A stretch of DNA of 7,015 nt from Paracoccaceae bacterium (GTDB lineage Bacteria; Pseudomonadota; Alphaproteobacteria; Rhodobacterales; Rhodobacteraceae): positions 1 to 7,015 of the forward strand of contig JALQTL010000153.1 in assembly GCA_023260935.1 (NCBI GenBank). The letters are read 5' to 3'. Of this stretch, positions 1-6,337 are shown in pieces. Numbering within the stretch: position 1 is the stretch's first letter; every line of letters begins with the position of its first letter. A program made the position numbers and the translations under genes. The notes under the pieces are model-generated. The model searched no databases. It had not been told where the DNA came from and worked only from the letters and a program-made list of their open reading frames with translations.

Positions 1-732
1 ACAGAGATCGGCCTTGCCTATTACGACCGCGCCCGCCGTGTTCTGAACGATGCGGGCGAGGCGGATGCGCTGGTTACAAGCATGCAGTCCGCGCCATCGG
101 GCCTGCTGCGGATCAGCGTGGCCACCGATTTCGGGGTGAACCTTCTGTCGCCGATTCTGGGCGACTTCCTGCTGGAATACCCCGACATCACCGTGAACAT
201 GGTGCTGAACAACCGTTATGTCGAACTGATCAGCGAAGGCTTCGATCTGGCGATCCGGGTGGGGGAGTTGGAAGACAGTTCCCTTCGCGCCCGCAAGCTG
301 ACCGAAACCACCCGTCGCATGATCGCCTCGCCGCGCTATTTCCAGAAATATGGCCGGCCGATGAAGATCGACGATCTGAACGACCACAAGCTTTTGCATT
401 ATTCCAATCAGGCCAATGGCAACGTGTGGAAGATCACCGCCCCGTCGGGCGAAAAGCGCCAGATCCGCACTGCGGGCTGGTTGACGGTGAACGATGGCCA
501 GTCCTTGCTGAACGCGGCGATTTCGGGCCTTGGCATCGCCTATCTGCCGTCATTCCTTTATGCAGATGCGATGAAGGAAGGCGTTGTCGAAGAAGCCCTG
601 CCGGGCCTGCCGGTCGAGGTTCTGGGGATTTACGCCGTTTACCCCCCGGGCCGGTTCACCCAGCCGAAGGTGCGGGCCTTTATCGATTTTCTGGCGCGGC
701 GCTATGCCGACAAGGGGCCTGACAACTGGTAA
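1..732 (+). CDS. LysR-type transcriptional regulator, partial (N-terminus off window)
   Basis: The reading frame is open from base 1 to a TAA at 730-732, giving 243 visible residues. LysR proteins are usually about 300 residues, so roughly the first 57, holding the winged helix-turn-helix, lie upstream of the window. The first visible stretch (TEIGLAYYDRARRVL) fits the end of the linker helix. From about residue 31 the sequence enters the periplasmic-binding-protein-like effector domain with the family pattern GLLRISVATDFG, then LLSPILGDFLLEYPDI, and FDLAIRVGELEDSSLRARKL, which resembles the CrgA/DmlR-type subgroup. The internal ATG at 82 is not a credible start, because coding signal continues upstream of it and starting there would remove the linker helix. 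The protein should bind DNA as a tetramer and respond to a small molecule. The effector and target genes cannot be told from this sequence. The gene converges on the OmpA-family gene, with 35 bp between the two stop codons. Confidence 0.93.
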   Translation, partial: TEIGLAYYDRARRVLNDAGEADALVTSMQSAPSGLLRISVATDFGVNLLSPILGDFLLEYPDITVNMVLNNRYVELISEGFDLAIRVGELEDSSLRARKLTETTRRMIASPRYFQKYGRPMKIDDLNDHKLLHYSNQANGNVWKITAPSGEKRQIRTAGWLTVNDGQSLLNAAISGLGIAYLPSFLYADAMKEGVVEEALPGLPVEVLGIYAVYPPGRFTQPKVRAFIDFLARRYADKGPDNW

Positions 733-767
733 GCCCCCTTCACCGGCACGATACGAAGGCAGACCGT

Positions 768-1784
768 CTATTTCTGAACCGGGGTCGAGGTGACAATCAC
801 TTCGACCCTTCGGTTATTTCGGCGGCCGTCTTCTGTCTGGTTGGTATCGCGCGGGGAAAGGTACCCCACGCCCTTGGCCTCGATCCGGGCCGGGGTAATG
901 CCATACACCTCGATCAGGCGCTGACGCACGGCCCGCGCCCGCCGTTCTGAAAGCGCTATGTTCGCTTCAAGGCTGCCAGAGGCATCGGTATGCCCGACAA
1001 GGGCGATGGTCTGCGCGGGGTTCTGAGCCATCCATTCTGCCAAGAGGGCAAGGCTGATATCGGACTGTGCCGAAAGGTCGGCCGCGCCAGAGGCGAATTC
1101 CACCCCATCCAGAACCGCACTGCCCCGCTGGGCAAGCTGATCGGCCAGTGTTCCTTCGGTAGCCCCCGAAACGGCACTCGAAGCGCTGGCCGGCTGAAGG
1201 GCGGAGCCCGGCGGCATGTCCGGCCCCGGGGACAGCACTGGCGGTTCCGAGGGGCGCGACATGGTTGAACCGGTCAGCACCGGGTTGTTTGTTGATGGGT
1301 CAACATGCACGATCTGAGCGAAGTCCGCGGTGGCGCTGCGGCTGACCAGAACTGTCACCGCCGATCCATCCCGCTGTGCGGAAAGAAACCGGAAGTCGCC
1401 CAGATCGACATGCATTTCCGGCTCTGGCAGGGTATCGATGCCATACCGGAAATCATAGCCGCCGCAGGCTGCCGTCTCGCATTCGAAAACCGGCTGGTAG
1501 CCCTGATCCTGCAATTGCTTGCGCAGCTTCTGCATCAGATCCAGCGTGGTCATGCCCGAAGCAGGGATCTGCCACGCCTGTTTCAGGATGCTGCCCTCAA
1601 CCTTGTTGCTGGGCACCGCGCCATTGCGAAAAGGCCCTGTCGGCAGGTCATAGCTGGCGGGGCCGGTCAAGACTTCACGCGCGGCACGGGCCTCTTCGGG
1701 CATCGCGACCGTCACGGCCGATGTCGGTGCCGCGACCAGCGCGCCACCCCAAAGTACCATGATGCCAGCCATATAGCGGGTCAT
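768..1784 (-). CDS. Exported OmpA-family protein with DUF4892-like N-terminal region
   Basis: The protein has 338 residues from the ATG at 1784; a GTG at 1790 would add two (M-R). I prefer the ATG because ACAGG (1790-1794 on this strand) lies 5 bases before it, whereas the GTG has no well-spaced Shine-Dalgarno sequence. A signal peptide covers about residues 1-23, with a hydrophobic core and a likely cut after APTSA. Residues about 35-160 form a globular region with a cysteine pair (FECETAACGGYDF) that resembles my memory of the DUF4892 family. A Pro/Ser/Ala-rich linker follows (about 163-212). The C-terminal OmpA domain (about 225-333) contains GHTDASGSLEANIALSERRA, with the Asp and Arg that in E. 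coli OmpA (D271, R286) bind diaminopimelate at the same 15-residue spacing. It is therefore likely a periplasmic or outer-membrane protein bound to peptidoglycan. No lipobox cysteine is seen in the signal peptide, so it is probably not a lipoprotein. It lies 36 bp downstream of the GNAT gene and is probably the last gene of that operon. Confidence 0.9.
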   Translation of the reverse strand: MTRYMAGIMVLWGGALVAAPTSAVTVAMPEEARAAREVLTGPASYDLPTGPFRNGAVPSNKVEGSILKQAWQIPASGMTTLDLMQKLRKQLQDQGYQPVFECETAACGGYDFRYGIDTLPEPEMHVDLGDFRFLSAQRDGSAVTVLVSRSATADFAQIVHVDPSTNNPVLTGSTMSRPSEPPVLSPGPDMPPGSALQPASASSAVSGATEGTLADQLAQRGSAVLDGVEFASGAADLSAQSDISLALLAEWMAQNPAQTIALVGHTDASGSLEANIALSERRARAVRQRLIEVYGITPARIEAKGVGYLSPRDTNQTEDGRRNNRRVEVIVTSTPVQK

Positions 1785-1820
1785 TCGCACCTGTGGTTCT
1801 GCCCTTTTTACAGACGCGGC

Positions 1821-2531
1821 TTATTTCTGCCGATAGTGGTAGTGTCCCACAACTTCCATTCCCAAGGAAGCATAGAGCGCGCGTGCAGGCGCATTTGTCA
1901 CCGTCACCACCACGCAAAGCCGTTCGGCGCCGTTGGATAGTGCCCAATTTGCGGCCGCCCGCAGGATGTTGTGCGCGGAACCTTGCCGACGCGCCGCGGG
2001 GCGAACCTCCAGTGCGTGCAACATTGCTGTTGTGCCGTGAATTGACACGAAAGCCGCGCCAGTGGGGCGGTCATTCGTTCGGGCAAGGATTGCGCATTTC
2101 GCACCCTTTGCCCTGTCCATCACCGCCCAACGGGCCGGCCCGATGCCGGCTTCGGCCCAGATCTCGCGGCAGATGGCCAGTGGCGGCCAGTGAACAAAGG
2201 CGGCCATTGGCGACAGGCCGGGTGAAGCCAGAGCGCCCACGGGGGCTTCATAGGCCACCACCGGGTCGACCACGCGGTAGCCACGCCGTTCCAGCGCACG
2301 GTCCAGCGCTGCGTCACCCTCGCGCAGGCAGAACAGCACATCGCCCCCGCTTGCGGCCATGGCGGCCTCGGCGGCATCGATGTCGGCTTCGTTCCAGTCG
2401 CCCTCGGCCGTGGCGGCAGAAACCCGCTTTCCGCCCCCCTTGCCATCGCGCAGCGTCCAGGGCCCCTGCCGTTCGGCCCGGGCCGGCGGCCATGTCGCCT
2501 CCATCACCGCGCTCAGCTCTGCCGGGGTCAT
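1821..2531 (-). CDS. GNAT family N-acetyltransferase
   Basis: This is a 236-residue protein. The acetyl-CoA-binding core of the GNAT fold is clear in the C-terminal half: LHALEVRPAARRQGSA (about 171-186) has beta-strand 4 followed by the R-x-x-G-x-A pyrophosphate loop. The segment VTVTNAPARALYASLGMEVV (about 209-228) is the usual strand 5/helix 4 region ending in the LYxxLGF-like motif. It should transfer an acetyl group from acetyl-CoA to an amine, but the substrate cannot be read from the sequence. The N-terminal half (about 1-98, including DVLFCLREGDAALDRALERRGY) lacks the CoA loop and may be a degenerate second GNAT unit, as in some two-domain GNAT proteins; this is inference. The ATG overlaps the cinA-like stop codon as ATGA (2528-2531). 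There is no separate Shine-Dalgarno sequence, so translation is probably coupled to the upstream gene. Confidence 0.9.
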   Translation of the reverse strand: MTPAELSAVMEATWPPARAERQGPWTLRDGKGGGKRVSAATAEGDWNEADIDAAEAAMAASGGDVLFCLREGDAALDRALERRGYRVVDPVVAYEAPVGALASPGLSPMAAFVHWPPLAICREIWAEAGIGPARWAVMDRAKGAKCAILARTNDRPTGAAFVSIHGTTAMLHALEVRPAARRQGSAHNILRAAANWALSNGAERLCVVVTVTNAPARALYASLGMEVVGHYHYRQK

Positions 2532-3247
2532 TTGAACAAAGCCGCAAGTTGCGTCATTGCCGCATCGATCCGGCCTGCATCAGTGCCCCGAATGACCAGA
2601 TTGGTGCCATGGGCCCCGTTCTGGATGAAAGGATAAGATCCCATCGACAGGTCGGGAAAGGCGGCTGCCAGTGCCCCGAATTCCGCCGCGATCTCTCCTT
2701 CGCCCCGCTCCACCCGCAAAGACTGGCTCAGCAAGGGGGCGCCCCCTGTCAGCTGCGGCATCACGCTGGCGACCATCGCTTCGAAGATCTTGGGCACGCC
2801 TGCCATCACATGCACATTGCCCAAGGTGAAGCCCGGGGCCGTGCTGACCGGGTTGTCGATCAGCGTGGCGCCATCGGGAATGCGGGCCATGCGCTTACGC
2901 GCGTCGTTGAACTCCAGACCCGCCCGGTCGTAGTGGGCTTGCAGCAGCGCCATGGCATCGGCCCTGTGGCTGATCCCCACGCCAAAGGCCGCGGCAATGG
3001 CATCGGCGGTGATATCGTCATGGGTCGGGCCGATGCCGCCGCTGGTAAACAGGTTGTCATGCGCTGTCCGCAGCGCATTCACTGCCGCGATGATGGCCGC
3101 CGGGTCATCGGCCACCACCCGTGCCTCCATCAGGCGAATGCCGTGGCGGGTCAGTTCGCCCGCCAGGAAATGCATGTTCGAATCCCGCGTGCGCCCCGAC
3201 AGGATTTCATCGCCGATCACCAGCATGGCGGCGGTAGGATTGGCCAT
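2528..3247 (-). CDS. Stand-alone CinA-type molybdopterin-binding-fold protein (competence/damage-inducible protein A family)
   Basis: The 239 residues cover only the CinA N-terminal domain (COG1058, MoCF_biosynth fold). Motifs in order are VIGDEILSGRTRDSN (10-24), TSGGIGPTHDDIT (68-80, the family's signature loop), NPVSTAPGF (132-140) and MAGVP (148-152). Full-length CinA proteins are about 400-430 residues and carry a C-terminal NMN amidohydrolase domain (PncC, COG1546), which is absent here. The frame ends at a clean TGA and the next gene begins at once, so this is a natural single-domain form rather than a truncation. Related N-terminal domains have been linked to ADP-ribose pyrophosphatase activity, and the fold resembles MoaB/MogA. 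The actual reaction here is unknown. The start is well supported: GGGGAG lies 6 bases before the ATG. It is the first gene of a probable operon with the GNAT and OmpA-family genes and is transcribed divergently from map. Confidence 0.9.
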   Translation of the reverse strand: MANPTAAMLVIGDEILSGRTRDSNMHFLAGELTRHGIRLMEARVVADDPAAIIAAVNALRTAHDNLFTSGGIGPTHDDITADAIAAAFGVGISHRADAMALLQAHYDRAGLEFNDARKRMARIPDGATLIDNPVSTAPGFTLGNVHVMAGVPKIFEAMVASVMPQLTGGAPLLSQSLRVERGEGEIAAEFGALAAAFPDLSMGSYPFIQNGAHGTNLVIRGTDAGRIDAAMTQLAALFK

Positions 3248-3253
3248 CGAAGT

Positions 3254-3259
3254 CTCCCC
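3254..3259 (-). promoter_or_regulatory. Ribosome binding site of the cinA-like gene
   Basis: On the minus strand GGGGAG sits 6 bases before the ATG at 3247-3245. This is the only strong Shine-Dalgarno sequence in the cinA-GNAT-OmpA group and fits cinA being the first gene of the operon. Confidence 0.7.
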
Positions 3260-3296
3260 TCAAGCAGTGGTCGTGGCTTGGGTATAGGGGCTTGGC

Positions 3297-3327
3297 GGGC
3301 AATGCGGAAGCCTTCCCCTTTTTGCCC
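3297..3327. repeat. Nested inverted repeat (possible stem-loop) in the cinA/map intergenic region
   Basis: GGGCAA (3297-3302) is the exact reverse complement of TTGCCC (3322-3327). Inside it, GGAA (3306-3309) pairs with TTCC (3313-3316) around GCC. Together they could fold as a two-step hairpin in a map leader transcript, or serve as a protein binding site in DNA. A run of five T lies at 3319-3323, but it overlaps the outer stem instead of following it, so this is not a standard intrinsic terminator. The function is unknown. Confidence 0.4.
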
Positions 3328-3334
3328 AGTGCCG

Positions 3335-3360
3335 ACCTGCCTCTGGTCAAGACGGCAGGT
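3335..3360. repeat. Perfect 7-bp inverted repeat upstream of map (operator or leader hairpin)
   Basis: ACCTGCC (3335-3341) and GGCAGGT (3354-3360) are exact reverse complements separated by 12 bases. The spacer itself contains a small GTC-AA-GAC palindrome (3346-3353). Four T (3360-3363) follow the right arm, so on the plus strand it resembles a short attenuator-type hairpin 33 bases before the map GTG. It also overlaps the weak candidate -35 box for map, so an operator is equally possible. There is no plus-strand gene immediately upstream that needs a terminator. Confidence 0.45.
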
Positions 3361-3384
3361 TTTCCTTATCTAGACCGCAGAACG

Positions 3385-3390
3385 AAGGAG
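3385..3390 (+). promoter_or_regulatory. Ribosome binding site of map (decides the GTG start)
   Basis: AAGGAG lies 6 bases before the GTG at 3397 and is the best Shine-Dalgarno match in the window. It favours GTG 3397 over an in-frame TTG at 3292, which would add 35 residues unlike any methionine aminopeptidase N-terminus I know. Confidence 0.8.
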
Positions 3391-3396
3391 AGACCC

Positions 3397-4206
3397 GTGG
3401 AAGATACGCGCGGACGCATTACCCGAGAGGGGATTCGCATTTATGAAGATGCGGATTTTGCTGGCATGCACAAGGCCGGCCGCGTTGCGGCGGAAATCCT
3501 TGACATGGTGGTGCCTCTGGTGCGCCCCGGCGCCACGACTGCCCAGATCGACGATTTCATCCGCGAAGAGATTACCCGCCGTGGCGTCGTTTCGGCGACC
3601 ATCGGCTACAAGGGCTATCAGCACGCATCCTGCATCAGCGTGAACCACGTTGTCTGCCATGGCATCCCGGGGCCGAAGATTCTGGCGGATGGCGACATCC
3701 TCAATGTCGATGTGACCGTGATTGTCGACGGCTGGTTCGGCGATACCAGCCGGATGTATGTGGCAGGCGCCCTGCCGCGCAAGGCCGAACGGTTGATCGA
3801 GGTCACGCACGAGGCGCTGATGCGCGGTATCGCCGCCGTCAAGCCGGGCAATACCTTCGGCGATATCGGCCACGCGATCCAAAGCTATGTCGAGGCGAAC
3901 CGGATGAGCGTGGTGCGCGATTTCTGCGGCCACGGTCTGGGCCGCGTGTTTCACGCCCCGCCGAATGTCCTGCACTATGGCCGACCGGGAAGCGGCCCGG
4001 TGCTGGAGGAAGGAATGTTCTTCACCATCGAGCCGATGGTGAACCTGGGCCGCCCTGAAACAAAGGTGCTGGCCGATGACTGGACAGCCGTGACCCGTGA
4101 CAAGTCCCTTTCCGCGCAGTTCGAACATTCGGTCGGGGTCACCGCCACGGGATGCGATATCTTCACGCTGTCGCCCGCCGGTCTTTTCCACCCAACCTGG
4201 GGGTAA
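3397..4206 (+). CDS. map: Type I methionine aminopeptidase
   Basis: This cytoplasmic metalloprotease removes the initiator methionine from new proteins. With the GTG start it has 269 residues, normal for the bacterial type I enzyme (about 250-280). All catalytic residues expected from the E. coli enzyme are present: metal ligands D105 (ILNVDVT), D116 (FGDTSRMY), H179 (FCGHGLG), E212 (FTIEPMV) and E243 (QFEHSVGV), plus the active-site histidines H88 (VVCHGIPG) and H186 (VFHAPPNVLHYG). The type II insert and the N-terminal zinc-finger extension of eukaryotic type I enzymes are absent. Its start is set by AAGGAG at 3385-3390. It stands alone on the plus strand, divergent from the cinA-like gene and convergent with flgI, with only 23 bp between the two stop codons. 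It is expected to be essential unless a second copy exists elsewhere. Confidence 0.97.
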   Translation: MEDTRGRITREGIRIYEDADFAGMHKAGRVAAEILDMVVPLVRPGATTAQIDDFIREEITRRGVVSATIGYKGYQHASCISVNHVVCHGIPGPKILADGDILNVDVTVIVDGWFGDTSRMYVAGALPRKAERLIEVTHEALMRGIAAVKPGNTFGDIGHAIQSYVEANRMSVVRDFCGHGLGRVFHAPPNVLHYGRPGSGPVLEEGMFFTIEPMVNLGRPETKVLADDWTAVTRDKSLSAQFEHSVGVTATGCDIFTLSPAGLFHPTWG

Positions 4207-4229
4207 GGCTGCCGCCCCTGCGAGCCGGT

Positions 4230-5330
4230 TCAGTTCACGACGAATTCGGCATGCAATGCGCCGGCGGCGTTGATGCTTTTGAGGATGTCGATCATGTCGT
4301 TCGGGGCCACCCCTAGCGCGTTCAGCCCTGCCACCAGTTCCGAAAGTGACGTGCCGCCCCGCACTTCCGCCAGACCGATTCCCGGATCTTTGCGGATATC
4401 TGCGGTGCTGCGCGGAACCACAACAGTTTCGCCTTCGGCAAAGGGATTGGGCTGGACCACCACGGGGGTTTCCTCAACCCTCAGTGTCAGGTTGCCTTGG
4501 GCCACAGCCACGCGCGAAATCCGTACATCCTCGCCAATGACAATGGTGCCGGAGCGTTGATCAACCACCACCCGGGCACGGGTCTGGGGGATTACGGTCA
4601 GGTTCTCGATCCGGCCGATGGCATGGGCGGCTGACCGCAGCCCTGTTGCCCCGATATCCAGTTCCACAGTGCCTGAATCGAGCATGGTGGCAGCGCGGCG
4701 CCCGAAAGTGTTGTTCAACAAGACCTCGATCTGCGCGGCCGTTGTGAAATCCGGATTGCGCAGCGCAAGGCGAAGACTGGATAGTGCGGTGAAGTCAAAC
4801 TCCACCTCTCGCTCGACCCGCGCGCCGGAAGGGATGACCCCGGCGGTCGGCACGCCCTGTACCACCCGCGCGGCTTCGCCCTCAGCGGAAACGCCCCCCG
4901 CGATGATCGTCCCCTGGGCTACCGCATAGATTTGCCCATCAGCCCCGTTCATCGGGGTCATCACAAGGGTTCCGCCCAGCAGGCTTTTGGCATCCCCGAT
5001 GGCCGAAACGGTAACATCGATCCGCGCCCCTGACCGGGCAAAGGCGGGCAATTCCGATGTGACCAGCACGGCCGCCACGTTGCGCGGGCGAAACGCTTCT
5101 CCCGTCACATTGACGCCAAGGCGTTCCAGAAGGCTGGCCATGATTTCCTCGGTAAAGGGGGAATTGCGGATGCCATCGCCCGTGCCGTTCAGTCCCACGA
5201 CGAGACCATAGCCGACCAGATCGTTGCCCCGCACCCCGTCGAATTCGACCAGATCCTTCAGGCGGATATCCTGCGCAGGCAGCGCCGTTGCCCAGACAAT
5301 GAGGAACAGGGTCAGAAGCCGGCCGATCAT
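4230..5330 (-). CDS. flgI: Flagellar P-ring protein FlgI
   Basis: FlgI subunits assemble in the periplasm into the P ring, the bushing through which the flagellar rod passes the peptidoglycan. The 366-residue length matches the family (about 365 in E. coli). A Sec signal peptide covers about residues 1-19 (LLTLFLIVWATALPA), followed by the highly conserved mature N-terminus RLKDLVEFDGVRGNDLVGYG and VVGLNGTGDG (about 23-53). Other family blocks are NVAAVLVTSELPAFARSG, IDVTVSAIGDAKSLLGGTL and the C-terminal LVAGLNALGVAPNDMIDIL. No cysteine occurs anywhere, although E. coli FlgI has a disulfide formed by DsbA. The start codon overlaps the flgL stop as ATGA (5327-5330), with no good Shine-Dalgarno sequence, so translation is probably coupled. 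It is the last flagellar gene here; the next gene, map, is convergent. Confidence 0.97.
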   Translation of the reverse strand: MIGRLLTLFLIVWATALPAQDIRLKDLVEFDGVRGNDLVGYGLVVGLNGTGDGIRNSPFTEEIMASLLERLGVNVTGEAFRPRNVAAVLVTSELPAFARSGARIDVTVSAIGDAKSLLGGTLVMTPMNGADGQIYAVAQGTIIAGGVSAEGEAARVVQGVPTAGVIPSGARVEREVEFDFTALSSLRLALRNPDFTTAAQIEVLLNNTFGRRAATMLDSGTVELDIGATGLRSAAHAIGRIENLTVIPQTRARVVVDQRSGTIVIGEDVRISRVAVAQGNLTLRVEETPVVVQPNPFAEGETVVVPRSTADIRKDPGIGLAEVRGGTSLSELVAGLNALGVAPNDMIDILKSINAAGALHAEFVVN

Positions 5331-6337
5331 CTCAGGAAATCCGCAAGGTTCAGGCGCGACAGCCGCGCGGTGACGGCATAGAGAGTTTCCAGATTGGTTT
5401 GCACGGCCTCCAACTCTGTCGCCAGCTTCAGAGGGTCGCTTCCCACGATGTCGGACCGCGCAATTTCGAGTACCAGCCTTTCGGATTGCAGCCGGGTTTG
5501 CGTAGCTTCGATCCGGGACTGGCTTTGCCCCACCCGCCCTGCCAGCTCGGTGATCCTGTCGATGCCCGTTCGTGTCTGGTCAGAGGCAAGGGTAGCCAGC
5601 CTTCGCCTGTCGGGCGGGGATAGGGCGGTGGGTGTTTCTTCGGCGAGGGCCGCCATGGCCACGCCGGCAAGCACCTCGCGAAAGGCGTCATCCCTTGCAG
5701 TAACCCCCAGCCAGACCTTTTCGTTCTCTGAAATGGCCAGATCGGGAAGGGCCGCCCCGCCCAGATAGATCGTGGCCTGAAATCCTGCCGGATCGTCAAA
5801 CCAGTCGCGCGCCAGAACCATCGCCTCATCCGGAGAGGTGGCCGCGGAAATGACTGGACGCAGCGCATCCAGCAGGGCTGTCGCGCCAGCAACGGCCGGG
5901 CCCGTCACGGCAGTGCCGCCCAGCAGGGACCGTCCGCCGGGGGCGGTATTCAGCTTGGCCATCATTGCATCCAGCGTCTGAAGGGCCCGCCCTGAAGCCA
6001 TCCCCAATGTCAGGTCAGACCCGTCTTGAGCGGAAAGGGCCAGATCGGATACAACGGTTTGCGCTTCTTCGGTCAGCTGCGACAGGACCGTTTGCAATGA
6101 AGCGGTGCGAAACCCGGCTTCGGCCGCAACGGAAAGATAGCCTTCGGCCATCCGGTGCGAATGGGAAATGGCCGCAAGCCGGGTATGATCGCCCGAAACG
6201 GCAGCGCCGACATCGGCCCGCTGGCCGGATGAAAGCTCTTGCGTGATCCGAAGGCTTTCGGCTTTCAGTCGGCCCGATTGTGCTTTTGTCAGAAAGCTTT
6301 GCGCCAGATCACCGAAGGAAACCATGGTCATGTTCAT
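5327..6337 (-). CDS. flgL: Flagellar hook-filament junction protein FlgL (HAP3)
   Basis: FlgL sits between FlgK and the flagellin filament and is exported through the flagellar type III apparatus, so it has no Sec signal. The 336 residues show the flagellin-like plan. The N-terminal coiled-coil segment (about 8-130) includes FGDLAQSFLTKAQSGRLK and ITQELSSGQRADVG. The short turn APGGRSLLGGTAVTGPAV (about 132-149) corresponds to the GR-xLFxG block of FlgL and flagellins. A compact variable domain follows (about 150-240). The C-terminal helix (about 255-336) ends in LSRLNLADFLR, like flagellin C-termini. Position directly after flgK separates it from a true flagellin. The ATG overlaps the flgK stop as ATGA (6334-6337). 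An in-frame ATG four codons later (6325) is possible but has no better ribosome binding site. Confidence 0.93.
   Translation of the reverse strand: MNMTMVSFGDLAQSFLTKAQSGRLKAESLRITQELSSGQRADVGAAVSGDHTRLAAISHSHRMAEGYLSVAAEAGFRTASLQTVLSQLTEEAQTVVSDLALSAQDGSDLTLGMASGRALQTLDAMMAKLNTAPGGRSLLGGTAVTGPAVAGATALLDALRPVISAATSPDEAMVLARDWFDDPAGFQATIYLGGAALPDLAISENEKVWLGVTARDDAFREVLAGVAMAALAEETPTALSPPDRRRLATLASDQTRTGIDRITELAGRVGQSQSRIEATQTRLQSERLVLEIARSDIVGSDPLKLATELEAVQTNLETLYAVTARLSRLNLADFLR

Larger units (their letters stand above)
3248..3396. promoter_or_regulatory. Divergent cinA-like/map intergenic region with candidate promoters
   Basis: This 149-bp stretch separates two genes read in opposite directions, so promoters for both are expected here. 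The candidates are weak. Toward map, TGGTCA (3344-3349) and TATCTA (3367-3372) are 17 bp apart but match the consensus at only 4 and 3 of 6 positions. Toward cinA, TATACC (complement of 3281-3286) is a fair -10 box with a poor -35. The 7-mer GGCTTGG occurs twice as a direct repeat (3275-3281 and 3289-3295), flanking the TATA core. No start site can be assigned from sequence alone. Confidence 0.4.

Noticed and set aside
712..760. Possible terminator hairpins at the LysR/OmpA convergent junction (AAGGGG with CCCCTT; CCTTC with GAAGG)
   Set aside because: The stems are only 5-6 bp with 12-14 base loops, they compete for the same bases, and no T-run follows on either strand.
1305..1940. A 211-codon plus-strand open frame spanning the start of the OmpA-family gene and the end of the GNAT gene
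   Set aside because: It is antisense to both genes, with a compositionally odd translation and no domain pattern.
1793..3373. A 526-codon plus-strand open frame opposite the GNAT and cinA-like genes
   Set aside because: It is antisense to two recognisable genes, and its translation is rich in Arg, Pro and His with no family resemblance, typical of shadow frames in GC-rich DNA.
3370..4191. A 273-codon minus-strand open frame opposite map
   Set aside because: It mirrors a complete methionine aminopeptidase gene with all catalytic residues intact. No ribosome binding site or known protein pattern was seen.
4207..4229. Possible bidirectional terminator between map and flgI (GGCT...AGCC)
   Set aside because: The stem is only 4 bp with a 12-base loop and no T-run, so it is too weak to call.
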